Of a DNA stretch of 64,000 bases, positions 34,762 through 43,087 are shown piece by piece. The stretch's first letter is position 1. Every line of letters starts with the position of its first letter. Source of the DNA: Streptomyces cinnabarinus (GTDB lineage Bacteria > Actinomycetota > Actinomycetes > Streptomycetales > Streptomycetaceae); NCBI RefSeq assembly GCF_027270315.1, contig NZ_CP114413.1, positions 7,378,001 through 7,442,000 of the forward strand, given 5' to 3'. Both the position numbers and the translations under genes were made by a program. The notes below the pieces were generated by a model. That model was not told the DNA's origin. It searched no databases and saw only the letters and a list, made by a program, of their open reading frames with translations.

Positions 34762-35609
34762 TGCGCATCTTCGACCCCCACATCCATATGACGTCCAGGA
34801 CCACCGACGACTACGAGGCCATGCACGCCGCGGGCGTCCGCGCCGTCGTCGAGCCCTCCTTCTGGCTGGGCCAGCCCCGCACCTCTCCCGCCTCCTTCTT
34901 CGACTACTTCGACTCCCTCCTCGGCTGGGAGCCCTTCCGGGCCGCCCAGTACGGCATCGCCCACCACTGCACGCTCGCTCTCAACCCCAAGGAGGCGAAC
35001 GACCCGCGCTGCCTGCCCGTCCTGGACGAACTGCCCCGCTATCTCGTCAAGGACCAGGTCGTGGCCGTCGGGGAGATCGGCTACGACTCGATGACCCCGG
35101 CCGAGGACACCGCGCTCGCCGCCCAGCTCCAGCTCGCCGCCGACCACGAGCTGCCCGCGCTGGTGCACACCCCGCACCGCGACAAGGCGGCCGGACTGCG
35201 CCGCACCCTCGACGTGGTCGCCGAGTCCGCGCTGTCCCCGGACCGCGTCCTGGTGGACCACCTCAACGAGACCACCGTCAAGGAGGCCAAGGACAGCGGC
35301 TGCTGGCTGGGCTTCTCCGTCTATCCCGACACCAAGATGGACGAGGAGCGGATGGTCGCCATCCTCCGCGCCCACGGCCCCGAGCGGGTGCTGGTGAACT
35401 CCGCCGCCGACTGGGGCCGCAGCGACCCCCTCAAGACCCGCAAGGTCGGCGAACTGATGCTGGCCGAGGGGTTCACCGAGGACGAGGTCGACCGGGTGCT
35501 GTGGCGCAACCCCGTCGCCTTCTACGGGCTCAGCGGCCGGCTGAACCTCGACCTCACCGCCCCCGACGCCACCCACGAGGGCAACTCGATCCTCCGCGGC
35601 GGGGCGTGA
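34761..35609 (+). CDS. eboB: TatD-like metal-dependent hydrolase, EboB-like
   Basis: A 282-residue amidohydrolase-fold protein beginning with the metal motif FDPHIHMTSRT. Further ligands are His in LVHTPHRDKAAG, His/Asn in VLVDHLNETT and Asp in LVNSAADWGRSDPL. TatD-like enzymes hydrolyse phosphoester or ester bonds, but the EboB substrate is unknown. AAGGAG lies ahead of the ATG, which shares one base with the EboA stop (TGATG). The 282-residue length fits TatD proteins. Confidence 0.85.
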   Translation: MRIFDPHIHMTSRTTDDYEAMHAAGVRAVVEPSFWLGQPRTSPASFFDYFDSLLGWEPFRAAQYGIAHHCTLALNPKEANDPRCLPVLDELPRYLVKDQVVAVGEIGYDSMTPAEDTALAAQLQLAADHELPALVHTPHRDKAAGLRRTLDVVAESALSPDRVLVDHLNETTVKEAKDSGCWLGFSVYPDTKMDEERMVAILRAHGPERVLVNSAADWGRSDPLKTRKVGELMLAEGFTEDEVDRVLWRNPVAFYGLSGRLNLDLTAPDATHEGNSILRGGA

Positions 35610-35612
35610 GCC

Positions 35613-36770
35613 ATGCGCTTCCGGCACCCCGACGGCTCCACCGTCCACCTCGCCTACTGCACCAACGTGCACCCCGCCGAGACCCTCGACGGCGTCCTCG
35701 CCCAGCTCCGCGACCACTGCGAGCCCGTCCGCCGCCGCCTCGGCCGGGACCGCCTCGGTATCGGCCTGTGGCTCGCCAAGGACGCCGCGCACGCCCTCGG
35801 CACCGACCCGTCCGCGCTGCGCGGCCTGCGCTGCGAACTCGACCGCCGAGGACTGGAGGTCGTCACCCTCAACGGCTTCCCCTACGAGGGCTTCGGTGCC
35901 GAGGAGGTCAAGTACCGCGTCTACCGGCCGGACTGGACCGACCCCGAGCGCCTCGACCACACCACCGCCCTCGCCCGGCTGCTCACCGGACTGCTCCCCG
36001 ACGACGTCGACGAGGGCAGCATCTCCACCCTCCCGCTCGCCTGGCGCACCCGGCCCACCGCGTCGGCCCACGCCGCTCTGCGCACCCTCGGCGAACGGCT
36101 CGACGCGCTGGAGGAACTCACCGGCCGCTCCATCCGCGTCGGCCTGGAACCGGAACCCGGCTGTGTCATCGAGACCACCGGCGACGCCATCGCCCCGCTC
36201 ACCGCGATCGACCATCCGCGCATCGGCGTCTGCGTCGACACCTGCCATCTCGCCACCTCCTTCGAAGATCCGCACACCGCCCTCGACGCCCTGGTCGCCT
36301 CCGGTGTCCCCCTCGTCAAGTCCCAGCTCTCGGCGGCCCTGCACGCCGAGCACCCGCACCTCCCCGAGGTCCGCACGGCCCTCGCCGCCTTCGACGAGCC
36401 CCGCTTCCTGCACCAGACCCGCATCCGCACCGCGGCCGGCCTGCGCGGCACCGACGACCTCGGCGAGGCCCTCGGCGGCCAGGCGCTCCCCGACGCCGCG
36501 CCCTGGCGCGCCCACTTCCACGTCCCCCTGCACGCGGCCCCCGCCGCGCCCCTCACCTCCACACTCCCCGTCCTGAAGACCGCCCTGACCCGGCTCGTCG
36601 GCGGCCCGCACCCGCTCGCCCGCCATCTGGAGGTCGAGACCTACACCTGGCAGGCCCTCCCGCCCGAGCTGCGCCCCACCACCCGGGCCCAGCTCGCCGA
36701 CGGCATCGCCGCCGAACTCACCCTCGCCCGCGACCTGCTGACGGACCTCGGCCTGAAGGAGCTCCCATGA
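35613..36770 (+). CDS. eboE: EboE-like TIM-barrel metabolite-traffic protein
   Basis: A 385-residue TIM-barrel protein with the EboE-type N terminus HLAYCTNVHPAETLDGVLAQ and the segment VVTLNGFPYEGFGAEEVKYRVYRPDW. Putative metal-binding residues are in LEPEPGCVIETT, GVCVDTCHLATSFE and HFHVPLH. It starts 3 bp after the EboB stop and overlaps the phosphodiesterase start by ATGA. EboE proteins are assigned to metabolite traffic in ebo clusters; a catalytic activity has not been settled. Confidence 0.87.
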   Translation: MRFRHPDGSTVHLAYCTNVHPAETLDGVLAQLRDHCEPVRRRLGRDRLGIGLWLAKDAAHALGTDPSALRGLRCELDRRGLEVVTLNGFPYEGFGAEEVKYRVYRPDWTDPERLDHTTALARLLTGLLPDDVDEGSISTLPLAWRTRPTASAHAALRTLGERLDALEELTGRSIRVGLEPEPGCVIETTGDAIAPLTAIDHPRIGVCVDTCHLATSFEDPHTALDALVASGVPLVKSQLSAALHAEHPHLPEVRTALAAFDEPRFLHQTRIRTAAGLRGTDDLGEALGGQALPDAAPWRAHFHVPLHAAPAAPLTSTLPVLKTALTRLVGGPHPLARHLEVETYTWQALPPELRPTTRAQLADGIAAELTLARDLLTDLGLKELP

Positions 36771-38194
36771 GCACGAGCACCCCACGGACCGCCCCCGGCA
36801 GCGGCCCCACTCCCGGCCCCGGTCCCACCCCGCTCCTCGTCCTGGACGTCGTCGGTCTCACCCCCCGTCTCCTGGACCACATGCCCCACCTCAAGGCCCT
36901 CGGCCGCTCCGGCTCCCGTGCTGCCCTCGGCACCGTGCTCCCCGCCGTCACCTGCGCCGCCCAGTCCACCTTCCTCACCGGCACCCACCCGTCGGAGCAC
37001 GGCATCGTCGGCAACGGCTGGTACTTCCGCGAGCTCGGCGACGTGCTCCTGTGGCGCCAGCACAACGGCCTGGTCGCCGGCGACAAGCTCTGGGACGCCG
37101 CCCGCCGTGCCCACCCCGGCTACACCGTCGCCAACATCTGCTGGTGGTACGCCATGGGCGCCGACACCGACATCACCGTCACCCCTCGTCCGATCTACTA
37201 CGCCGACGGCCGCAAGGAACCCGACTGCTACACCCGGCCCCCCGAGCTGCACGACGAACTCACCGCGGAACTCGGCACCTTCCCGCTCTTCCACTTCTGG
37301 GGCCCCGGCGCCGACCTGGTCTCCAGCCGCTGGATCATCGACGCGACCCGCCACATCAACCGCACCCGGCACCCCGACCTGACGCTCTGCTACCTCCCTC
37401 ATCTCGACTACGACCTCCAGCGCTTCGGCCCCGACGACCCGCGCTCCCTGAAAGCCGCCGCCGACCTGGACCGCGCCCTGGCCCCGCTCCTCGACGACGC
37501 CCACGCGGAAGGCCGCACCGTCGTCGCGCTGTCCGAGTACGGCATCACCCGCGTCAACCGGCCCGTCGACATCAACCGGGCCCTGCGCCGAGCGGGCCTG
37601 CTGGAGGTGCACACCCAGGACGGCATGGAGTACCTCGACGTGATGGCGTCCCGCGCCTTCGCCGTCGCCGATCACCAGATCGCCCATGTGTATGTGCGCC
37701 GACCGGAAGACCTCGACGCGACCCGGGCCGCGCTCGCCGGCCTCGACGGAATCGATGAACTCCTCGACGACGAGGGCAAGAAGAGGTACGGCCTGGACCA
37801 TCCGCGCTCCGGCGAACTCGTCGCCGTGGCGGAGCCGGACGCCTGGTTCACGTACTACTACTGGCTCGACGACGCCCGCGCACCCGACTTCGCGCGCCTG
37901 GTCGAGATCCACCGCAAACCCGGCTACGACCCGGTCGAACTCTTCATGGACCCGCTCGACCCCTACGTCAAGGTCAAGGCCGCGACCGCCCTGGCGCGCA
38001 AGAAACTCGGCATGCGCTACCGCATGGCGGTGGTGCCCCTGGATCCCTCACCTATTCGCGGCAGCCACGGCCGCCTTCCCGCGAGCGACGACGACGGTCC
38101 GCTCCTCATCTGCTCCACCCCCCGCGCTGTCGGTGACCGCCTCGCGGCCACCGATGTGAAGTCACTCCTGCTCCAACTCGCCGGTCTGGTCTGA
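36767..38194 (+). CDS. Type I phosphodiesterase/nucleotide pyrophosphatase-like (alkaline phosphatase superfamily), EboF-like
   Basis: A 475-residue protein of the alkaline phosphatase superfamily. The N-terminal metal/nucleophile region reads LLVLDVVGL...LPAVTCAAQSTFLTGTHPSEHGIVGNGWYF (nucleophile Thr in AVTCAAQST). Later ligands lie in YLPHLDYDLQ (Asp/His) and VVALSEYGI, where an Asp-His pair is less clear than usual. A Pro/Gly-rich N-terminal tail (GPTPGPGPTP) precedes the domain and no signal peptide is visible. It is the last gene of the overlapping Ebo-like operon, the position taken by EboF-type phosphodiesterases in other ebo clusters. Confidence 0.83.
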   Translation: MSTSTPRTAPGSGPTPGPGPTPLLVLDVVGLTPRLLDHMPHLKALGRSGSRAALGTVLPAVTCAAQSTFLTGTHPSEHGIVGNGWYFRELGDVLLWRQHNGLVAGDKLWDAARRAHPGYTVANICWWYAMGADTDITVTPRPIYYADGRKEPDCYTRPPELHDELTAELGTFPLFHFWGPGADLVSSRWIIDATRHINRTRHPDLTLCYLPHLDYDLQRFGPDDPRSLKAAADLDRALAPLLDDAHAEGRTVVALSEYGITRVNRPVDINRALRRAGLLEVHTQDGMEYLDVMASRAFAVADHQIAHVYVRRPEDLDATRAALAGLDGIDELLDDEGKKRYGLDHPRSGELVAVAEPDAWFTYYYWLDDARAPDFARLVEIHRKPGYDPVELFMDPLDPYVKVKAATALARKKLGMRYRMAVVPLDPSPIRGSHGRLPASDDDGPLLICSTPRAVGDRLAATDVKSLLLQLAGLV

Positions 38195-38275
38195 GGGCTG
38201 AACCCCTCACGTCCGACTGGTCCCCAGTGAAGCACTCACCACTGACAACGCCCCGTGATCACGAGGAGTTCCAGC

Positions 38276-39322
38276 ATGAGCCGCACCTTCTCCACCGATC
38301 CCGAACTCACCCACCGCCTCAGCAGACGCGGCATGCTCGGCGTGGCCGCCGGTGCCACCGCCGCCGCTCTGCTGGGCGCCGCGGCCACCCCCGCCACGGC
38401 CGCCACCGATGCCGCGGCCGCGACCGACGCCGCAGGCCGCGGCCGACCCGTCCTGCCGCCCGGCCGGCTCGGCATCCAGCTCTACAGCCTGCGCGACAAG
38501 GTCTCCACCCTCGGCTTCGCCGCCGTCTTCGCCGAACTGGAGAAGTACGGTTACGACGAGGTCGAGTTCGCGGGCTACACCCAGGGCTCGGCGGGCCCCA
38601 TCACCCTCGCCCAGCTCAAGCGGCTGGCCCGCAGCCACGGTCTGAACCCGATCGGCAGCCACGTCGGCTACTACTCCAGCGACCCGAACGCCTACACCTT
38701 CGCCCAGAACCTCACCAAGGTCCTCGACGACGCCCAGGCGCTCGGCCTGAAGCACATCGGCACCGCCTCGGGGCCGTTCCGCTACGGCTCGACCGTCGAC
38801 GCCTGGAAGCGGGCCGCCGAGGAGTTCAACACCTACGGCGCCGCGGCCAGGGCCCGCGGCATGAAGTTCTACCAGCACAACCACTCCGAGGAGTTCTCCT
38901 TCGCCACCGACAACCCCAAGGTCCGGCTCTACGACGTGCTGCTCGCCGAGACCGACCCCGACCTCGTCTTCCTGGAGATGGACATCTTCTGGGCGTACTC
39001 CGGCCAGTTCCGCTTCTCCAAGCGGCCCGACGGCACGCCCGCGCCGTTCGACCCGCTCGACTATGTCCTCAAGCGGCCCCACCGCTACCCGCTCTTCCAC
39101 GTCAAGGACGGCGTCAGCGACCCGGCCAACACCTACGGCTACCGCATGGTCGACGTCGGCGACGGGGACATCGACTACCAGCGGTTCATCTCCGGTGTGA
39201 CCAGGCTGCGCGGCGAACGGCTCGCCCACCACTGGCAGGCCGAGCACGACAACCCGGCCGAGTCCTTCACCTTCGCCCGGCGCTCCAGCGAGCATCTGCA
39301 CTCCCTGCGCGAGAAGTGCTGA
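38276..39322 (+). CDS. Tat-exported TIM-barrel sugar isomerase-like protein
   Basis: A 348-residue protein with a twin-arginine signal (SRRGMLGVAAGATAAALLG, residues about 17-35), an Ala/Thr-rich spacer and an AP-endonuclease-2-like TIM barrel. The barrel includes LGIQLYSLRDKV, YQHNHSEEF, LEMDIFWAYS, FHVKDGV and HWQAEHDNP. Secreted barrels of this kind occur with Gfo/Idh/MocA and DUF1080 proteins in glycoside-oxidation loci. It has its own spacing (81 bp) from the Ebo-like operon and AGGAG ahead of the ATG, and is followed by the strongest terminator in the window. Confidence 0.88.
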   Translation: MSRTFSTDPELTHRLSRRGMLGVAAGATAAALLGAAATPATAATDAAAATDAAGRGRPVLPPGRLGIQLYSLRDKVSTLGFAAVFAELEKYGYDEVEFAGYTQGSAGPITLAQLKRLARSHGLNPIGSHVGYYSSDPNAYTFAQNLTKVLDDAQALGLKHIGTASGPFRYGSTVDAWKRAAEEFNTYGAAARARGMKFYQHNHSEEFSFATDNPKVRLYDVLLAETDPDLVFLEMDIFWAYSGQFRFSKRPDGTPAPFDPLDYVLKRPHRYPLFHVKDGVSDPANTYGYRMVDVGDGDIDYQRFISGVTRLRGERLAHHWQAEHDNPAESFTFARRSSEHLHSLREKC

Positions 39323-39336
39323 CGGCCGTACACGCC

Positions 39337-39373
39337 TGAGGAGGCCCTCCCCCGGACGGGGAGGGCCTCCTCA
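39337..39373 (+). terminator. Strong terminator closing the sugar/Ebo island
   Basis: A perfect 16-bp inverted repeat (39337-39352 with 39358-39373) and a 5-nt loop, 14 bp after the isomerase stop and before the convergent OFA transporter gene. Confidence 0.85.
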
Positions 39374-39428
39374 CGTTTGCGCCAGGTCGCGGCAGGGACG
39401 GTTCGCGGCGTCGGACGGTTCCGTCAGG

Positions 39429-40817
39429 TCACGCCGTCTCCTCGCCGAGCGGTTGCGGGTTGGGAGTGATGTGGCGCTTGCTCCGGTCGCGTCCCGGTGG
39501 GGTGAGGAAGAGGGCCACGAAGCCGGCGAAGATCGAGATGCAGCCCGCAAGGGTGAAGGCGCCGTTGTAGCCCCAGGCGCCGACGACCACGGAACCCATA
39601 CCGGCGCCCAGACCGGAGACGAGCTTGGAGCTGTAGACCATCCCGTAGTTGGTGGCGTTGTTGTTCTCGCCGAAGTAGTCCGCCGTCAGCGCCGCGAACA
39701 TCGGGAAGATGGCACCGCCGCCGAAGCCGGAGATGGCGGAGAAGATCAGGAACAGCGGCAGGTTCTTGATCTCGGCCGACCAGATGATGCCGAACTGGGC
39801 GAGGCCCAGGATGGCGCACACATAGAGCAGGCACCGCTTGCGGCCGTAGAGGTCGGAGAGCCAGCCGATGACGCCGCGGCCGGTTCCGTTGACGATCGCC
39901 TTCAGTGACATCGCGGTGGCCACGATTCCGGCCGCGAAGCCCGCGTCCTCGCCGATGTCGACCTGGAAGGCGATACCGAAGATGTTCACGCCGGAGGTGC
40001 AGGCCAGACAGAACCACATCAGGGCCACCCGGCCGGTCTTCCACGCCTCCATCGGGGAGTACTGCTTATCGGCCGGAGGGTTCCTCTCCAGCGAACGCCG
40101 GGCCCGCGGGTCCTCCGGGGGGTTCAGCGGGTCGATGTCGGCCGGCCACCAGTTCTTCGGCGGGTCCCGGAAGTAGAAACCGGCGACGGCCACCACGCCG
40201 GCGAGGAAGACACCGGCCGTGACCAGCACCCAGCGGAAGTTGGAGCCGTCCATGAAGCCGGTGAAGATGAACACGAAGGGCACCGAGCCATAGGCGAAAC
40301 CGCCGTTGACGAAGCCGGTCTTGCCGCCCTTCCGCTCCGGGTACCACTTGCCGACCATGTTGACGCAGGTGGCGTACACCATGCCCGCGCCCATGCCGCT
40401 GAACATGCCGAATCCGAAGAAGGCAACCGCTACATGCGGCGCGTACGCCAGTGACAGATAACCGAGCAGCGTCCCGACCGCGCCCAGCATCATCGCCCAG
40501 CGCGCCGGCAGCTTGCCGTTCTCACGCAGCCGCCCCGCCGGAAAGGCGACCGCGGCCTGGCAGAACACCCAGACGGTCATCATCCAGTAGATGCTGCCGC
40601 TGGACCAATGGTGCGCCTCGTGGAGGGTATCCTCGGCGGACGCGAACGCGTACTCGGCCGAGGAGATGCCCATCATGCCGATCCAGGGCAGGATCACCAT
40701 CCACTTGCGCTTGCGCCCCATGACGTCGATGTCGGACTCGCCGACGCGGTAGACGCGTCCGTTCCTGTCGGTCACCTCCCGGTAGGTGGCGACCTGTGTA
40801 ACGTCCGTGGTTGTCAC
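39429..40817 (-). CDS. OFA-family MFS transporter (oxalate/formate antiporter type), copy 2
   Basis: A 462-residue MFS protein with about 12 membrane segments. The motifs KWYPERKGGKTGFVNGGFAYGSVP and GRGVIGWLSDLYGRKR match oxalate:formate antiporters. It is longer at the N terminus than copy 1 (a 35-residue polar leader, VATYREVTDRNGRVYRVGES). The GTG at 40817 lies 9 bp after AAGGGG. It is downstream of the oxc-frc-acs genes on the same strand, with a 121-bp gap, so it may be partly co-transcribed. The motif shared by the other oxalate promoters was not found in that gap. Confidence 0.9.
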   Translation of the reverse strand: MTTTDVTQVATYREVTDRNGRVYRVGESDIDVMGRKRKWMVILPWIGMMGISSAEYAFASAEDTLHEAHHWSSGSIYWMMTVWVFCQAAVAFPAGRLRENGKLPARWAMMLGAVGTLLGYLSLAYAPHVAVAFFGFGMFSGMGAGMVYATCVNMVGKWYPERKGGKTGFVNGGFAYGSVPFVFIFTGFMDGSNFRWVLVTAGVFLAGVVAVAGFYFRDPPKNWWPADIDPLNPPEDPRARRSLERNPPADKQYSPMEAWKTGRVALMWFCLACTSGVNIFGIAFQVDIGEDAGFAAGIVATAMSLKAIVNGTGRGVIGWLSDLYGRKRCLLYVCAILGLAQFGIIWSAEIKNLPLFLIFSAISGFGGGAIFPMFAALTADYFGENNNATNYGMVYSSKLVSGLGAGMGSVVVGAWGYNGAFTLAGCISIFAGFVALFLTPPGRDRSKRHITPNPQPLGEETA

Positions 40818-40938
40818 GTTGATTGCACCCCTTGCGTCGAAAGTTCTGGCCAGCGCCCCCTGTCCAATGCCTTTCGTGCGCGCTCGGGTCCTGGGGTCGG
40901 CCGACGCGCACCGTCGGCCGACCCCTCCCTCCCTCACC

Positions 40939-43086
40939 TCATGAACCGCCCCCCAACAGTCCCGCCGCCCTGGCCCAGCGGTACTTCGCGCCGAGCACGG
41001 CCACCGGCTTCTCCGTCGTGTACGGGTAGGCCACGACCCCTCGCTCGTAGAGGTACTGGCAGGCCTCCTCGACCTCGACATCGCCCGCGAGTGACGCCAC
41101 CACCGGCTTCTCGATCCCGCGCGCGCGGAACTCGGCCACCACGCGCGCGGTGAGCTCGGCGAAGACCATGGGGGGAGTGACGATGGTGTGCCAGTAGCCG
41201 AGGACCAGCGCGTGGATCCGCGGATCCTCAAGGCCGAGCCGGATGGTCGCCTCGTACGTCGACGGCGGCTCGCCCCCTGTGATGTCGACCGGGTTGCCCG
41301 CGGCCCCGAAGGGCGGGATGAACTTCCGGAACGACTCGTCCAGGTCGGGCGGGATCTCCATCAGGGTCAGGCCGTTGTCGGTCACCGCGTCGGACAGCAG
41401 CACGCCGCTGCCACCGGCGCCGGTGATGATCACGACGTTGTCGCCCTGGGGAGCGGGAAGCACCGGCAATGCGCGGGCGTACTCCAGCATGTCGTTGAGC
41501 CCGGGAGCCCTGATCACACCGGCCTGCCGCAGGATGTCGTCGTAGACGGCATCGTCGCCCGCGAGCGCCCCGGTGTGCGACCCGGCCGCCTTGGCTCCAG
41601 CGGCCGTCCGCCCGGCCTTGAGCACCACCACAGGCTTCCTCGGTACGGTCGCCCTGGCGGCCTCCACGAAGGCCCGCCCGTCCTTGAGGTCCTCCAGGTG
41701 CATCGCGATGCACTCGGTGTGCGGGTCCTCGCCGAACCAGGTCAGCAGGTCGTCCTCGTCCAGGTCCGACTTGTTGCCGAGGCCGACGATGGCCGACACG
41801 CCTGTCTTCGTGGTGCGCGCGAAGCCCAGGATGGCCATGCCGATGCCACCGGACTGCGAGGTGAGCGCCACCCCGCCCTTGACGTCGTACGGAGTGCAGA
41901 ACGTGGCGCACAGGTCCTGCCACGTCGAGTAGTAGCCGTAGATGTTCGGGCCGAGGAGCCGGATGCCGTGCTGTTCGGCGATGGCCACGATCTCGTCCTG
42001 GAGTTCGTGCTCGCCGGTCTCCGCGAACCCGGAGGGGATCAGCACGGCGTTCGGGATCTTCTTGCGTCCCACCTCCTCCAGGGCCGAGGCCACGAACTTG
42101 GCGGGGATCGCGAAGACCGCCACATCCACCTCACCGGGAACGTCCGTGACACTCTTGTACGCCTTGCGGCCCAGAATGTCATCGGCCTTGGGGTTCACCG
42201 GATGGATCTCCCCGGCGAAGCCGCCGTCGACGAGGTTGCGCATCACCGAATTGCCGATCTTGCCCGGCTCGTTGGAGGCGCCGATCACGGCGACCGAGGA
42301 GGGCTGCATCAGCCGGCGCATCGAGGTGAGGATCTCCTCGCGCGAGTAACGGCGGCGCTGCTTCACCGGCGTGTCGGAGAGGATCACGCGGATGTCGGCC
42401 GCGACCGCCCCCTCCGGTGTGGCGATCACCGGGTTGAGGTCCACCTCGGCGATCTCCGGGAAGTCCGTGACGAGTTGGGAGACCCGGCGGATCTGCTCGG
42501 CCAGCGCCCACCGGTCCACGGCCGCCTGGCCGCGCACCCCGCGCAGGATCTCCGCCGACCGGATCGAGTCCAGCATCGACAGGGCCTCGTCCGCGTCCAG
42601 GGGAGCGAGCCGGAAGGTGACGTCCTTGAGGACCTCCACCAGCACCCCGCCGAGCCCGAAGGCGACCACCTTCCCGAACGTCGGGTCGGTCACCGCGCCG
42701 ACGATGACCTCCTGCCCCTTGGGGAGCAGTTCCTGCACCTGGACGCCCTCGATCCGCGCGGAGGCGTTGTACGCCCGCGCGTTGTCGATGATTGTGTGGA
42801 ACGCCTTGCGTACGTCGGCGGCGCCCGCCACGCCGACGATCACTCCGCCGGCGTCGGTCTTGTGCAGGATGTCCGGCGAGACGATCTTCATCACCACGGG
42901 CCCGGCGAAGCGCGCCGCGTACGCCACGGCCTCCTCGACGTCGGTGGCGAGTTCCTCCCCGGGTACGGCGATCCCGTACGCGTCGGCGATCACCTTGCCC
43001 TCGGGCGCGGTCAGCGCGGTGCGTCCCTCGGCCCGCACGGAGTCGAGGAGCGCGCGCACCCGCAGGACCCGGTCTTCGGCCATCAC
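40939..43086 (-). CDS. ADP-forming acyl-CoA synthetase (fused beta-alpha order), candidate oxalate/formate-CoA ligase
   Basis: A 715-residue NDP-forming acetyl-CoA-synthetase-superfamily enzyme. The ATP-grasp (beta) domain comes first (about 20-240; VMKIVSPDILHKTDAGGV), then the CoA-binding and ligase (alpha) domains (VAVIGASNEPGKIGNSV; SQSGGIGMAILGF; GSHTGALAG with the catalytic His). These enzymes interconvert acyl-CoA and acid with ATP/ADP. It starts at a GTG two bases after the frc stop, 9 nt from GGAG; an ATG at 43083 is the alternative. Operon position suggests activation of oxalate or recovery of formyl-CoA energy, which is inference. Confidence 0.88.
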   Translation of the reverse strand: MMAEDRVLRVRALLDSVRAEGRTALTAPEGKVIADAYGIAVPGEELATDVEEAVAYAARFAGPVVMKIVSPDILHKTDAGGVIVGVAGAADVRKAFHTIIDNARAYNASARIEGVQVQELLPKGQEVIVGAVTDPTFGKVVAFGLGGVLVEVLKDVTFRLAPLDADEALSMLDSIRSAEILRGVRGQAAVDRWALAEQIRRVSQLVTDFPEIAEVDLNPVIATPEGAVAADIRVILSDTPVKQRRRYSREEILTSMRRLMQPSSVAVIGASNEPGKIGNSVMRNLVDGGFAGEIHPVNPKADDILGRKAYKSVTDVPGEVDVAVFAIPAKFVASALEEVGRKKIPNAVLIPSGFAETGEHELQDEIVAIAEQHGIRLLGPNIYGYYSTWQDLCATFCTPYDVKGGVALTSQSGGIGMAILGFARTTKTGVSAIVGLGNKSDLDEDDLLTWFGEDPHTECIAMHLEDLKDGRAFVEAARATVPRKPVVVLKAGRTAAGAKAAGSHTGALAGDDAVYDDILRQAGVIRAPGLNDMLEYARALPVLPAPQGDNVVIITGAGGSGVLLSDAVTDNGLTLMEIPPDLDESFRKFIPPFGAAGNPVDITGGEPPSTYEATIRLGLEDPRIHALVLGYWHTIVTPPMVFAELTARVVAEFRARGIEKPVVASLAGDVEVEEACQYLYERGVVAYPYTTEKPVAVLGAKYRWARAAGLLGGGS

Positions 43087-43087
43087 G

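Noticed and set aside
34632..36785. 717-codon minus-strand frame opposite eboA/eboB/eboE
   Set aside because: Antisense shadow across three Ebo-like genes with repetitive Gly/Val/Glu composition.
40818..40938. Fourth copy of the GntR-type operator upstream of OFA copy 2
   Set aside because: Only a weak TGTCCAATG resemblance is present; the CTGT(A/C)GACGAA core and dyad are absent.
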